The notes under the pieces were generated by a model, which was not told where the DNA came from, did no database searches, and worked only from the letters and a program-made list of their open reading frames with translations. A DNA stretch of 38,157 bases, taken from positions 1 through 38,157 of the forward strand of contig SLCC01000008.1 of NCBI GenBank assembly GCA_007126035.1. The letters run 5' to 3'. Numbering within the stretch: position 1 is the first letter of the stretch; each line of letters starts with the position of its first letter. The translations under genes and the position numbers were made by a program. Below are positions 8,221 to 16,672 of the stretch, in pieces. Source of the DNA: Gemmatimonadota bacterium (GTDB lineage: Bacteria > Gemmatimonadota > Gemmatimonadetes > Longimicrobiales > RSA9).

Positions 8221-9525
8221 CTATCCCGCCGGGACCTGCTCCGCGGGTGCAGCAGTCGGAGTTTCGCCTTTCTCCCCTCGCTCCACTGTCCGGTCCCTGA
8301 ACGTGAGGGCGAAGAACACCAGGACCGCGGCGGCGAACACCGCGGGGAGCAACCAGAACTGGGACCATTGGTCGAGGCCCAGGGCCGGGGCCTCACCCAG
8401 GAACCGGTTGTAGACGTTGCCCGCCACCTGGGCGCCGATAAGCATACCCACGCCGTACGTCACCAGCACCAGGAACCCCTGGGCCTGACCGCGCACCGCG
8501 GGTGAGGACTTCTTGTCCACATAGATCTGGCCGGTGACGAAGAAGAAGTCGTAGCAGATCCCGTGGAGCAGGATACCGCCCACGATGAGCCAGAAGACGG
8601 CGGACGGTGCGGCCATGGCGAAGAGGAGGTAGCGGAGGACCCACGCCCCCATGCCCACCAGCAGCATCTTCTTCACTCCCAGGCGGATGAAGAAGAAGGG
8701 CATGAGGAGCATGAACACCACCTCCGACATCTGTCCCAGCGTCTGGGTGGCGGCGATGTTCGTCACGCCCGCATCCCCCAGGAAGATCTGGGTGAAGTTG
8801 TAGTACGCCGCCAGCGGGATGCAGAGGAGGAGTGAGGCGGCGATGAACACGTAGAACGGGCGACCGCCCAACTGCCCGAGGGCATCCAGCCCCACGATGC
8901 TCCGCAGCGAGACGCGCTGGCCCGCGGCGGGGGGCGGTGTATGGGGCAGGGTGAAGCTGTAGAGTCCGAGCAGCACGCTGGCCACCGCGGTAGTGTACAG
9001 CGGCAGCGCGGTCCGCTCGGGCACCGCCGCCACCAGGGCGCCCAGCACGAAGCTGATGAACAGTCCCGCAGCGATCCAGCCGATGGTGCCGAACACGCGG
9101 ATGAGCGGGAACTGCTGCTCCTGGTCGTCGATATGGTGGAAGGCGAGGGAGTTCACCAGCCCCAGGGTGGGCATGTAGCAGAGGTTGTAGAGGAGGAGCA
9201 GGGTGATGAACAGGACCGGGTCACCCGTGGCCTGGGTCACCAGGAGCATGAACCCGGCGCCCAGGAGGTGGAGCACACCCAGCACCTTCTCCGTGGCAAA
9301 GTAGCGGTCGGCCACCAGGCCCAGGAAGAACGGCGCTACGATGGCGGCCACCGGGTTCACCGTGTACGGCCAGTGGGTGAGGGTGCCCATCCCTCGCTCG
9401 GTCATGAACACGGCGATGGTGGTGTACCAGGCCCCCCAGATGAAGAACTGGAGGAACATCATGGCACTGAGCCGCCAGCGGATGCCCTGGGCGGCGGCGG
9501 AGCGGACGGAGGTGGTGGTGCTCAT
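8221..9525 (-). CDS. MFS transporter, nucleoside:H+ symporter type
   Basis: The 434-residue protein has 12 predicted membrane segments and the pattern of the nucleoside/H+ symporter (NHS) branch of the major facilitator superfamily: MMFLQFFIWGAWYTTIAVFM at the N-terminus, FPLIRVFGTIGWIAAG in the middle and GICYDFFFVTGQIYVDKK late in the protein. Relatives are often found in sugar-oxidising clusters with Gfo/Idh/MocA and DUF1080 genes, so the cargo may be a sugar or keto-sugar rather than a nucleoside. Its ATG overlaps the stop of the DUF1080 gene (ATGA). It is the last gene of a four-gene operon. The C-terminal tail is short and charged. Confidence 0.9.
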   Translation of the reverse strand: MSTTTSVRSAAAQGIRWRLSAMMFLQFFIWGAWYTTIAVFMTERGMGTLTHWPYTVNPVAAIVAPFFLGLVADRYFATEKVLGVLHLLGAGFMLLVTQATGDPVLFITLLLLYNLCYMPTLGLVNSLAFHHIDDQEQQFPLIRVFGTIGWIAAGLFISFVLGALVAAVPERTALPLYTTAVASVLLGLYSFTLPHTPPPAAGQRVSLRSIVGLDALGQLGGRPFYVFIAASLLLCIPLAAYYNFTQIFLGDAGVTNIAATQTLGQMSEVVFMLLMPFFFIRLGVKKMLLVGMGAWVLRYLLFAMAAPSAVFWLIVGGILLHGICYDFFFVTGQIYVDKKSSPAVRGQAQGFLVLVTYGVGMLIGAQVAGNVYNRFLGEAPALGLDQWSQFWLLPAVFAAAVLVFFALTFRDRTVERGEKGETPTAAPAEQVPAG

Positions 9526-10241
9526 GGTAGCTCCCGGATGCGGATGGAGCGGAAGGCCACGCGGTCGCCGTGGTCCTGGAGCCCGATGTGACCCTCCCCG
9601 GCGCGACCGAACTCGGGCCATTCGGCGAACTTCGATGCGGCGACCCGCGCCTCCCAGTCCTCGCTGCCCAGCTCGTAGTCCACGATCCGCTCTCCGTTCA
9701 GCCAGTACGTGACCTGGTTCCCCTCGACCCGGATCCGGGCCTCGTTCCACTGGCCCGCCGGCCGGACCACCCCTTCGGGAGCCGGGTAGAGCCCGTAGTT
9801 GGCGCCGGCGGCGGTCAGCCGGGAGAGGCCGTCGGCGTGGGCGGCGTCGTCCAGCACCTGCATCTCGGGGGCGTACTCGTAGATGGGTCGGGGTCCCTCG
9901 CTGGCGCGGTAGAAGATACCGCTGTTGCCGCCCCGCTCCACGTTCCATTCCAGGGCCAGCTCGAAGTCCCGGAACGTTTCCGTGGTGATGATATCTCCTC
10001 CGGGGGCGACCCGGGTAAGGGCCCCGTCCACCACCTGCCACCCGTCGGGCATGTCGGGACGGTTGTAGCCGCGCCAGCCGGCCGTGGTTTCGCCGTCGAA
10101 GAGCAGGCGCCAGCCGTCTGCCTGCTCGGCGGTGGTCAGGGTATTGGACATGGCATCATGTGTCTGGTCGGCGCAGGCGAACGTAGCGGTTGCCGCGAGA
10201 GCAGCCAGGGCCAGGATCGCGGGGACGTTACGCGTCGTCAC
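9522..10241 (-). CDS. DUF1080 (3-keto-disaccharide hydrolase family) secreted protein
   Basis: The 239-residue protein has a signal peptide (about 1-24, ending near Cys23) and one DUF1080 domain (PF06439, about 42-238). Visible features are WRLLFDGETTAGWRGY, WQVVDGALTR, FRDFELALEWNVERGGNSGIFYR, APEMQVLDD, WNEARIRVEGNQVTYWLNGERI and GHIGLQDHG. The fold is concanavalin-like; characterised members cleave 3-keto-glycosides. The lipobox is imperfect (T-F-A-C), so lipoprotein status is uncertain. The start is GTG at 10241. The gene sits between an oxidoreductase gene (12 bases upstream) and a transporter gene (4-base overlap), as expected for an enzyme acting on an oxidised sugar. Confidence 0.92.
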   Translation of the reverse strand: MTTRNVPAILALAALAATATFACADQTHDAMSNTLTTAEQADGWRLLFDGETTAGWRGYNRPDMPDGWQVVDGALTRVAPGGDIITTETFRDFELALEWNVERGGNSGIFYRASEGPRPIYEYAPEMQVLDDAAHADGLSRLTAAGANYGLYPAPEGVVRPAGQWNEARIRVEGNQVTYWLNGERIVDYELGSEDWEARVAASKFAEWPEFGRAGEGHIGLQDHGDRVAFRSIRIRELP

Positions 10242-10246
10242 GGCGG

Positions 10247-10252
10247 CCTCCT
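10247..10252 (-). promoter_or_regulatory. AGGAGG ribosome-binding site for the DUF1080 gene
   Basis: A full AGGAGG on the minus strand lies five bases before the GTG at 10241. This strong site supports the GTG as the true start and gives the complete signal peptide. Confidence 0.8.
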
Positions 10253-10253
10253 G

Positions 10254-11510
10254 TCAGCGAGGTTGCAGGATGGGGTTCCACTCGCCCCGGGCTACGGCGG
10301 GGACGAAGCTGTCGATCCCATCCGGCGGGAACTCCAGCGTCCGGCCCTCCTCGGCGCTCCGGTAGGCGGTCATGAGCAAGCGCGCCACCTCGACGCCGTC
10401 GTGGAAGGTGAGCATGGGCTTCTCGCCCCGAAGGAAGGCCCGGGCGAAGTGCCGGTCCTCCGCCTCGTAGCCGTAGGCGACCCACTCGTTGGCCACCACC
10501 GGCATCTGGCCCACCTCGGCGTTCTGCTTCTCCACCAGGTCCTCGCCCTCCTTGCCCGTGACCCGGCGGCTGAAGAACAGGTCCAGCCCCGGGCTCAGCG
10601 AGTTCCAGGACAGGGAGTACTCCGGGCCCAGCAGCTCCGCCGATAGCCGGAGGCCCGGGCCCACGAAGCTCCACGACGTGGTGGCCTCGCCGATCACCGG
10701 GAAGCCCTCCGGCGTATCGAACTCGATGGTGACGCTGGCGAAGTCCTCCGCCGGCGCCCTGGAGTAGTCCACCACGCCGTCCGTCATCTCCAGGAGGCGG
10801 GCCCGGTACTCCGGTCGCGTCCACTTCAGGCTGGCGATGCGGCCAGTGACGCGCACCGGACGGAGCGACTCGCGAGGCGCGCCGGGCGCGGTCAGTAGGT
10901 GTCGCACCACCTCGACCGAGTGGCACATCATGTCGTTCAGCACCCCACCGCCCTGAAGTGTCCCGCTCCAGAACCAGGGCATGTGCGGCCCGCTGTGCTC
11001 TTCGGCGGCGCGCGCCAGGTGAGGCCGGCCGGTGAGGGCCGCGCCGCGGGCCCAGATGAGCTCGCGGCCACGCTCGACCTGGGGCGCGAAGAGCTGGTTC
11101 TCCAGGTAGCCGTGGTTCAGCCCGACGCTCTCCGCCAGCTCCAGGACCCGCTTCGCCTCCGCAACCGTCCGGGCCAGCGGCTTCTCACAGGCGATGCCCT
11201 TGAGGGTGCCCACGCCCGCCGCGACGGCCGCCACCACCTCCTCCACGTTCTTGACCCGGGCGTGGTTCGGGCCGCAGAGCCAGATGGCGTCGATGGACGG
11301 GTCGGCCACCATGGCCTCGATGGAGTCGAACGGACGCGCCGGCCCCACGTCCAGGTCACGGGCAAGGGACGCCGCTGCGGCGGCGTTGGCCGCATTGGGA
11401 CTCCAGATGCCCCGCACGTCTGCGTCCCTGACACCAACCATGGCCCTGATGTGGAACTGTGTGACGAAGCCGCTACCGACGAAGCCGATTCCTAGTCGCT
11501 GGTCGCTCAT
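10254..11510 (-). CDS. Gfo/Idh/MocA oxidoreductase
   Basis: The 418-residue cytoplasmic-type protein is predicted to oxidise or reduce a sugar hydroxyl with NAD(P). It has the Rossmann start LGIGFVGSGFVTQFHI, the second-strand region IWLCGPNHARVKN, and CEKPLARTVAEAKRVL, where Lys of the EKP motif is expected at the active site. The C-terminal part has GGGVLNDMMCHSVEVVRHLL with the conserved His. No signal peptide is present. ATG 11510 is preferred because the Rossmann fold begins right after it; an in-frame extension to 11609 exists but looks non-coding. It is followed after 12 bases by the DUF1080 gene and is 116 bases downstream of the isomerase gene. Confidence 0.9.
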   Translation of the reverse strand: MSDQRLGIGFVGSGFVTQFHIRAMVGVRDADVRGIWSPNAANAAAAASLARDLDVGPARPFDSIEAMVADPSIDAIWLCGPNHARVKNVEEVVAAVAAGVGTLKGIACEKPLARTVAEAKRVLELAESVGLNHGYLENQLFAPQVERGRELIWARGAALTGRPHLARAAEEHSGPHMPWFWSGTLQGGGVLNDMMCHSVEVVRHLLTAPGAPRESLRPVRVTGRIASLKWTRPEYRARLLEMTDGVVDYSRAPAEDFASVTIEFDTPEGFPVIGEATTSWSFVGPGLRLSAELLGPEYSLSWNSLSPGLDLFFSRRVTGKEGEDLVEKQNAEVGQMPVVANEWVAYGYEAEDRHFARAFLRGEKPMLTFHDGVEVARLLMTAYRSAEEGRTLEFPPDGIDSFVPAVARGEWNPILQPR

Positions 11511-11626
11511 GCCCGATCTGCTCCAGAGGTGGTAGTGGACGCTGAGTTGCTCTCCGGGTGGGTAGGGGCGATCGTGGAGGAAGATGCGCGGCGGAGCGGC
11601 GAGAGGCAACGGATGTGGACCCTCGC

Positions 11627-12508
11627 TCAGGGCACCGCCAGTCCTCGCAGATACTCGAGCCCCGCCCGCGCCGTCCCGAACGGGTCTTCCGGCTGGTCGT
11701 GCTCGACGAACCAGTGCCGGATCCCGGCCTGCTCGCGGCGCGCCACGATGGCCGGAAAATCAATCACGCCCCGACCCGGATCCACCATCCGGCGCTCCGG
11801 CGAGCCGTCCATGTCCTTCACGTGGACCAGGGGGAACCGGCCGGGGTGGTGCCGGAACCAGTCCACAGGGTCGTGACCGGCGCGCGCCACCCAGAACAGA
11901 TCCAACTCGAAGTCGACCAGGGCGGGGTCGGTGCGTTGCAGCAACAACTCGAACGGCAGCGTGTCAACGCCGCCGAGGGGCTCGAGCTCGAACTCGTGGT
12001 TGTGATACGCCACTCGCAGCCCCACCTCGCGCGCGGCCTCACCGGCACGGTTCAGCACATCGGCCAGATGAAGGTACCCATCGGAGGATCGCTCTTCCGG
12101 CCCGATCCATGGACAGACCACCCAGCTGTGACCCACCGCGGCCGCCGTGTCCAGGGTAATCTCCAAGTCGTCGCGCAGCGCCTCCAGGGGGACATGGGCC
12201 GCCGGCGCGTCGAGGCCGAGCCCGTCGAGGATAATCCGGACCCGGGCGGGCGAGCGGCCGAAATAGCCGGCGAACTCCACTTCGTCGTAGCCCATCCTGG
12301 CCAGGCGCTCGAGGGTGCCCTCGAAGTCCGCGGCCATGGCGTCCCGGACGGTATAGAGCTGGATCCCGATGGCGGAGAGGGGACGGGCCGCTCCGGACAC
12401 GGCGGCCCGGCCGGCGGCGGCCACCAGGGAGTACGCCCCCGCCATCACGGCGGTGAGGCCCACTGCCCCGGCGGTTGCCTTGACCAGGAAGGCGCGGCGA
12501 GTGCTCAT
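11627..12508 (-). CDS. Sugar phosphate isomerase/epimerase-like TIM barrel, Tat-type signal
   Basis: The 293-residue protein belongs to the AP_endonuc_2/xylose-isomerase-like TIM-barrel group. After an N-terminal STRRAFLVK with a hydrophobic segment (residues 3-33, Tat-like), it has IGIQLYTVRDAM, RMGYDEVEFAGY, VAYHNHEFELEPL, VDFELDLFWVARAG and FPLVHVKDMD, then WFVEHDQPED. The His, Glu and Asp residues in these strands are the usual metal ligands. Relatives act as keto-sugar isomerases, or as hydratases in 3-keto-glycoside pathways. It is the first gene of the operon and has an exact TATAAT just upstream. Export suggests that at least part of the pathway runs outside the cytoplasm. Confidence 0.88.
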   Translation of the reverse strand: MSTRRAFLVKATAGAVGLTAVMAGAYSLVAAAGRAAVSGAARPLSAIGIQLYTVRDAMAADFEGTLERLARMGYDEVEFAGYFGRSPARVRIILDGLGLDAPAAHVPLEALRDDLEITLDTAAAVGHSWVVCPWIGPEERSSDGYLHLADVLNRAGEAAREVGLRVAYHNHEFELEPLGGVDTLPFELLLQRTDPALVDFELDLFWVARAGHDPVDWFRHHPGRFPLVHVKDMDGSPERRMVDPGRGVIDFPAIVARREQAGIRHWFVEHDQPEDPFGTARAGLEYLRGLAVP

Positions 12509-12516
12509 GAGGACCT

Positions 12517-12522
12517 ATTATA
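12517..12522 (-). promoter_or_regulatory. -10 box TATAAT for the isomerase operon
   Basis: An exact TATAAT on the minus strand ends eight bases before the ATG at 12508. A start site six to eight bases downstream would give an almost leaderless mRNA. The -35 region (around 12540-12545) is poor. Confidence 0.45.
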
Positions 12523-12622
12523 GCGACCCGTTCCTCCCGCCGCACGGTCGTCTTTCCCGTGGAAGGAGCGCCGCAGGCGCGGGAGGCGAAGGTTCGTGAA
12601 GCGGAAGTTGCCGGAATGTGCC

Positions 12623-12652
12623 TTTACAACTGTCGGCCGCCGCGACTACATT
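12623..12652 (+). promoter_or_regulatory. Sigma-70-like promoter for the plug-like lipoprotein
   Basis: TTTACA (12623-12628) and TACATT (12647-12652) are separated by 18 bases. They lie about 80 bases upstream of the ATG at 12732. Confidence 0.4.
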
Positions 12653-12731
12653 TAGGTGGCGGGATCCGGTTCGCATGCCCTCCATACATGCGGTAGCGTT
12701 CCGCCCGCTCACCTCACCACCAGGTACCGCC

Positions 12732-13136
12732 ATGAGACAGGCTCGAACGATGGCCCTCGCCCTGGCGCTCGCGCTCGCCGGCTGCGCATCAACGGGCAGC
12801 GACCCGGATGCCCAGCGGCTCAGCGGCGACCGCTCCGTGCTGACCCAGGAGGAGTTCCGGGGGTCAGGCCACAACAACCTCTACGACGTCGTGCAGGCGC
12901 TCCGCCCGAGCTGGCTCGTGCAGCGCGGCCCGATCAGCTTGTCCGACCCGGAGGCGGGCCGGGTAGTCGTCTACGTCAACGACGTGCAGGCGGGTGGCGT
13001 CGAGTACCTCCGCCAGGTGAACGTGCTGGATGTGGTCTCGCTACGCTACCTGGACCCGGTCGAGGCCTCGGCTCAGTTCGGCCTCAAGCAGAGCGGCGGG
13101 GCCGCCATCATCATCAACACCAGCGCTAGCAGGTAG
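12732..13136 (+). CDS. Small lipoprotein with TonB-plug-like domain
   Basis: The 134-residue protein starts with a short signal and lipobox LAGC (Cys18). The remainder resembles the end of a TonB-receptor plug: LYDVVQALRPSWLVQRG, VVVYVNDVQAGGVEYL, then YLDPVEASAQFG and GGAAIIINTS, which parallels the A-x-x-x-YGxx-x-x-GVIxITT ending of real plugs. No barrel follows. I associate such proteins with Gemmatimonadota, where their function is unknown. ATG 12732 is chosen for the lipobox spacing. It precedes the susC gene by about 420 bases but has its own promoter-like sequence, so a link to SusC is only positional. A second, damaged copy lies at 27729-28085. Confidence 0.8.
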   Translation: MRQARTMALALALALAGCASTGSDPDAQRLSGDRSVLTQEEFRGSGHNNLYDVVQALRPSWLVQRGPISLSDPEAGRVVVYVNDVQAGGVEYLRQVNVLDVVSLRYLDPVEASAQFGLKQSGGAAIIINTSASR

Positions 13137-13224
13137 TGCGACGACGCATGCTGAAGTTCGTGCGCGTCTACTCCCGGCGCGAATAGTGGACCGATCCGGA
13201 ATCTCGTTGGCACTCGGCTGGGCC

Positions 13225-13274
13225 TTGACAGGGAGCGGGCCCGGGTAACACTTTGTTCGAGGGGCGAACAAAGT
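13225..13274 (+). promoter_or_regulatory. susC promoter with ROK operator 1
   Basis: TTGACA (13225-13230), an 18-base spacer and CACTTT (13249-13254) form the promoter. The palindrome ACTTTGTTCG (13250-13259), AGGGG, CGAACAAAGT (13265-13274) covers the -10 and the likely start site. Identical arms occur at two other promoters of this locus. The susC ATG is about 290 bases downstream, so the leader is long. Confidence 0.8.
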
Positions 13275-13345
13275 AGGTCGAAAATCTCGTGACGCGGAGT
13301 GGCGTTCTCGTGCCTTCTATCCGATCCTCCCGCGCCTTCCTGGCC
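13249..13345 (+). repeat. Promoter-leader duplicate, copy 1
   Basis: From the -10/operator onward, about 95 bases are nearly the same as 18420-18518 before the ROK gene. The shared parts include AAAATCTCGT, ACGCGGAGT, TTCTCGTGCCTTCTATCCG and CCCGCGCCTTCCTG. The match stops soon after, and the rest of the 13346-13546 leader has no feature I recognise. Confidence 0.75.
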
Positions 13346-13560
13346 GGGCCCACCGCGGATCGCCGTCTCGGCATCCCGTGGCCAGCCCGAGGAGGAGGAC
13401 ACCCGCCCGGGCCTCCTCCCCGACGGCGTCCGGTGGTGTGCAATCTGTGCTGTTTCGCCAAGCCGACCCCTTCGGTTCTGGCTTCTGTTCGATCCTGCGG
13501 TGTGACGCCAACCCCACGGCTCCGGGCCGACGTTTCTCCCACCTCCTTGGAGGACACGCA

Positions 13561-16500
13561 ATGACAAGCCATTGTAAGTTCAGACTCCTGCCAGCGCTGA
13601 TCGGCGTCCTGATGTGGACGGCGTCGGCGTCCGCGCAGGGCGAGACGGGATCCATTACCGGGCGGGTGGTAGACGCCAGCATGCAACAGCCCATCTCCGG
13701 CGCCACCATCACCATCGAAGGCGTGCAGCGCGGCTTCATCACGCGCGCCGACGGTGGGTTCCTGCTCACGGCGGTGCCGGTGGGTACGCACCAGGTGCGA
13801 GCGAGCATGATCGGCTATGGCGCGGCAGTGCAGGAAGTCACGGTCGTCGCCGGCGGGACTGCGACGGCGCATTTTGAGCTGCAGCCGGTGGCGATCGAGC
13901 TTGAAGAGCTCGTGGCGATCGGTTACGGCACGCAGCGGCGTCGGGACCTGACGGGTGCTGTGGCGACGGTGAGCGGCGAGGCCGTGCAGACGCCCGCCGC
14001 GCCGATCGTCGCAATCAACAACGCGCTGGTCGGGCGTGCTCCGGGCGTACAGGTGATCACTAACTCTGGGATCCCGGGCGCCGGTGCCAGCATCCGCGTG
14101 CGTGGCACGAACTCGATCGCGGCGAACAGCGAGCCACTGTACGTGATCGACGGCATGGCGGTCGGGCAGGGCACCACCAGCAGCAACCCGACGCAGAACC
14201 CGCTCGCGACGATCAACCCCAACGACATCGAATCGATCGAGATCCTCAAGGACGCCTCGGCGACCGCCATCTACGGCGCGCGCGGCTCCAACGGCGTGGT
14301 CCTGATCACCACGCGGCGTGGTCAGCGGGGCCTGGACCGGATCAGCCTCTCGTCGTCCTACGGCGCGCAACAGGTCTCGAGGCGCATCGACGTGCTGAAC
14401 GCCAGGCAGTATCGCGAGCTGCGGAACGAGGCAATGACGAATGTGGGCATGACGCCGCAGTACTCGGCGGAGGAGCTCAACGTGCCGACCTACGACTACG
14501 TCGGCGCCATGCTGCGTACGGCGCCGCAGACGGATCACGCGCTGGCGCTTTCCGGCGGTGACGACCGCACCCGCTTCCTCGTCTCGGGCAACTACATGAG
14601 GCAGGATGGAGTCATCCTCAACACGGACTTCGAGCGGTACAGCGGCCGGTTCAACCTTACGCGCGACGTGAGCGACCGGTTCCAGCTGCAGACGAACCTC
14701 AGCGTGGCCCGCGTGAACCACAACCTCGCAGACGCCGAGACCGGCGGCATGGGCCACGAGGCGCGCGGGCTCCTGGGCGCGATGATCTATGACCCGGCGA
14801 CGCCGATGTACAACGAGGACGGCACGTGGGTCCGCGGCACGACGCTCGGCGAGTTCATGGTCAACCCGGTCGCCACGGTGAGCGAGCTGATCTCGCGGCG
14901 TAACGAGTCGCGCCTGATCGGCCAGTTGCAGGGCGCATTCCGCGTGACCGACGAGCTACGGCTGCAGAGCAGCGTCGGCGCCAACATCATCAACATCCGC
15001 AACCCGTGGTTCGTGCCCAGCACCATCCAGCAGGGGTACGCCACCCAGGGCAACATCGGCGTCTGGACGGGCCAGGGCAACGACTTCCAGATCCGGAACC
15101 AGGCGCAGTTCACGCGGGCCAACGTGGGTCCGGGCAACCTCGACCTCCTGGCCGCCTTCGACGTGGAGACGAGCGACTTCGAGTGGAGCCAGAGCAACGC
15201 CACGCACTGCCCGATCGAAGCGATGCGCTGGGACAACCTGGGCGCCTGCGGCACCGCAGAGTACCCGCAGGAGGCCCACTCCGGCGCCAGCGAGAGCGCG
15301 CTCATCTCGTACGTCGGCCGCGCGAACTACAACATCGCTGACCGCTACCTCTTCACGGTCACCGGTCGCCAGGACGGCTCGAGCCGCTTCGGCGTCGAGA
15401 ACAAGTGGGCGTTCTTCCCCTCCGCCGCCTTCGCGTGGCGGCTCTCGGACGAAGCGTTCATGGGGAATCAGACCCTCTTCGACGACCTGAAGCTGCGCCT
15501 CAGCTACGGCGTCACCGGCAACCAGCCGGCGCAGGCGTACCAGTCGCTGGCCCGCATGGGCATCACCCGCGGCCCTGACGGAGGTGTTGTGTACGTCCCG
15601 TCCCGGCGCGCGCCGAACCCGGAGCTCCGCTGGGAGACGACGAGGCAGTTCAACGCCGGCCTCGATCTCAGCTTCCTGGACCATCGCGTCAACCTGGTCG
15701 CGGACGCCTACACCAGCACCACCGACGACCTGCTGAGCGTCGTCGAAGTGGCTCATACCAGCGGCTACGAGGACCAGCTGCGGAACATCGGCTCGCTACA
15801 GAACCGCGGTGTCGAGCTGGGTCTGAACACGCTCAACTTCGACAACGGGCGGGTCAGCTGGCGTTCCTCGTTCAACGTCGCGGCCAACCGGAACAAGGTG
15901 CTCGCGCTTCCCGACGGCATCGAGAGGATGCTCTTCGGGGCCCGCGGTGGCTGGGCGATTGGCGGCCACACCCACATTGTCGAGGTCGGCAAGCCGCTGG
16001 GCAACTTCTACGGCTACAACGTTCTCGGCATCTTCCAGGAGGGCATGGAATGCCACCTGGAGCACCCGCGCCTCGACGAGGGGCTGGACTGCATCCCCGG
16101 CGAGATGATCATCGAGGACGTCAACGGTGACGGCCGGATCACCGACGAAGACCGGACGGTGGTCGGCAACGCCGATCCGAAGTTCTACGGCGGCCTGAAC
16201 AACAGCTTCGCGTTCGGCCGCTTCTCGCTGGACGCGTTCGTTAGCTTCTCGTATGGCAACCAGATCCTGAACGCATCGAACACGTACCAGATGCTGGGCG
16301 CCGGGACGCTCAACGAGCGGGCCGAGATGCTGAACCGGTGGACGCCCACCAATACCGACACCGACATCCCGCGTGCGAACGCCAATCGGAGATCGCTGCT
16401 CTACTCGACGCTGGTCGAGGACGCCTCGTACCTGCGCCTGCAGTCGGTGACGCTCGGATACGAGATCCCCGCCCAGTTCGTGCCGGGGGCGAGTGAGGCG

Positions 16501-16662
16501 AGGGTGTACTTCACCGGTCAGAACCTGCTGACGCTGACCGGCTACAGCGGCTTCGACCCCGAGGTGAACAGCATGGGCGGAAGCCCGGTGATGCGCGGGA
16601 TCGACATCGGTGGGTATCCGCGCTCACGGATCGTGAATTTCGGCGTGAACGTGACTTTCTGA
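13561..16662 (+). CDS. susC: SusC/RagA-type TonB-linked outer-membrane glycan transporter
   Basis: The 1033-residue protein has a signal peptide (1-25, ASA-QG) and an N-terminal carboxypeptidase-regulatory-like domain (about 31-115; GSITGRVVDA, PISGATITIEG). A plug domain follows (about 125-255) with the RagA signatures LVGRAPGVQV, GASIRVRGTNSI, PLYVIDGM and IESIEILKDASATAIYGARG. The beta-barrel runs to the terminal NFGVNVTF, where the last Phe is the usual outer-membrane insertion signal. It imports oligosaccharides captured by SusD, powered by TonB. TTGGAGG (13547-13553) fixes the ATG. It is followed 10 bases later by susD and is preceded by ROK operator 1. The actual glycan cannot be read from sequence. 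Confidence 0.96.
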   Translation: MTSHCKFRLLPALIGVLMWTASASAQGETGSITGRVVDASMQQPISGATITIEGVQRGFITRADGGFLLTAVPVGTHQVRASMIGYGAAVQEVTVVAGGTATAHFELQPVAIELEELVAIGYGTQRRRDLTGAVATVSGEAVQTPAAPIVAINNALVGRAPGVQVITNSGIPGAGASIRVRGTNSIAANSEPLYVIDGMAVGQGTTSSNPTQNPLATINPNDIESIEILKDASATAIYGARGSNGVVLITTRRGQRGLDRISLSSSYGAQQVSRRIDVLNARQYRELRNEAMTNVGMTPQYSAEELNVPTYDYVGAMLRTAPQTDHALALSGGDDRTRFLVSGNYMRQDGVILNTDFERYSGRFNLTRDVSDRFQLQTNLSVARVNHNLADAETGGMGHEARGLLGAMIYDPATPMYNEDGTWVRGTTLGEFMVNPVATVSELISRRNESRLIGQLQGAFRVTDELRLQSSVGANIINIRNPWFVPSTIQQGYATQGNIGVWTGQGNDFQIRNQAQFTRANVGPGNLDLLAAFDVETSDFEWSQSNATHCPIEAMRWDNLGACGTAEYPQEAHSGASESALISYVGRANYNIADRYLFTVTGRQDGSSRFGVENKWAFFPSAAFAWRLSDEAFMGNQTLFDDLKLRLSYGVTGNQPAQAYQSLARMGITRGPDGGVVYVPSRRAPNPELRWETTRQFNAGLDLSFLDHRVNLVADAYTSTTDDLLSVVEVAHTSGYEDQLRNIGSLQNRGVELGLNTLNFDNGRVSWRSSFNVAANRNKVLALPDGIERMLFGARGGWAIGGHTHIVEVGKPLGNFYGYNVLGIFQEGMECHLEHPRLDEGLDCIPGEMIIEDVNGDGRITDEDRTVVGNADPKFYGGLNNSFAFGRFSLDAFVSFSYGNQILNASNTYQMLGAGTLNERAEMLNRWTPTNTDTDIPRANANRRSLLYSTLVEDASYLRLQSVTLGYEIPAQFVPGASEARVYFTGQNLLTLTGYSGFDPEVNSMGGSPVMRGIDIGGYPRSRIVNFGVNVTF

Positions 16663-16672
16663 GGAGTATCCA

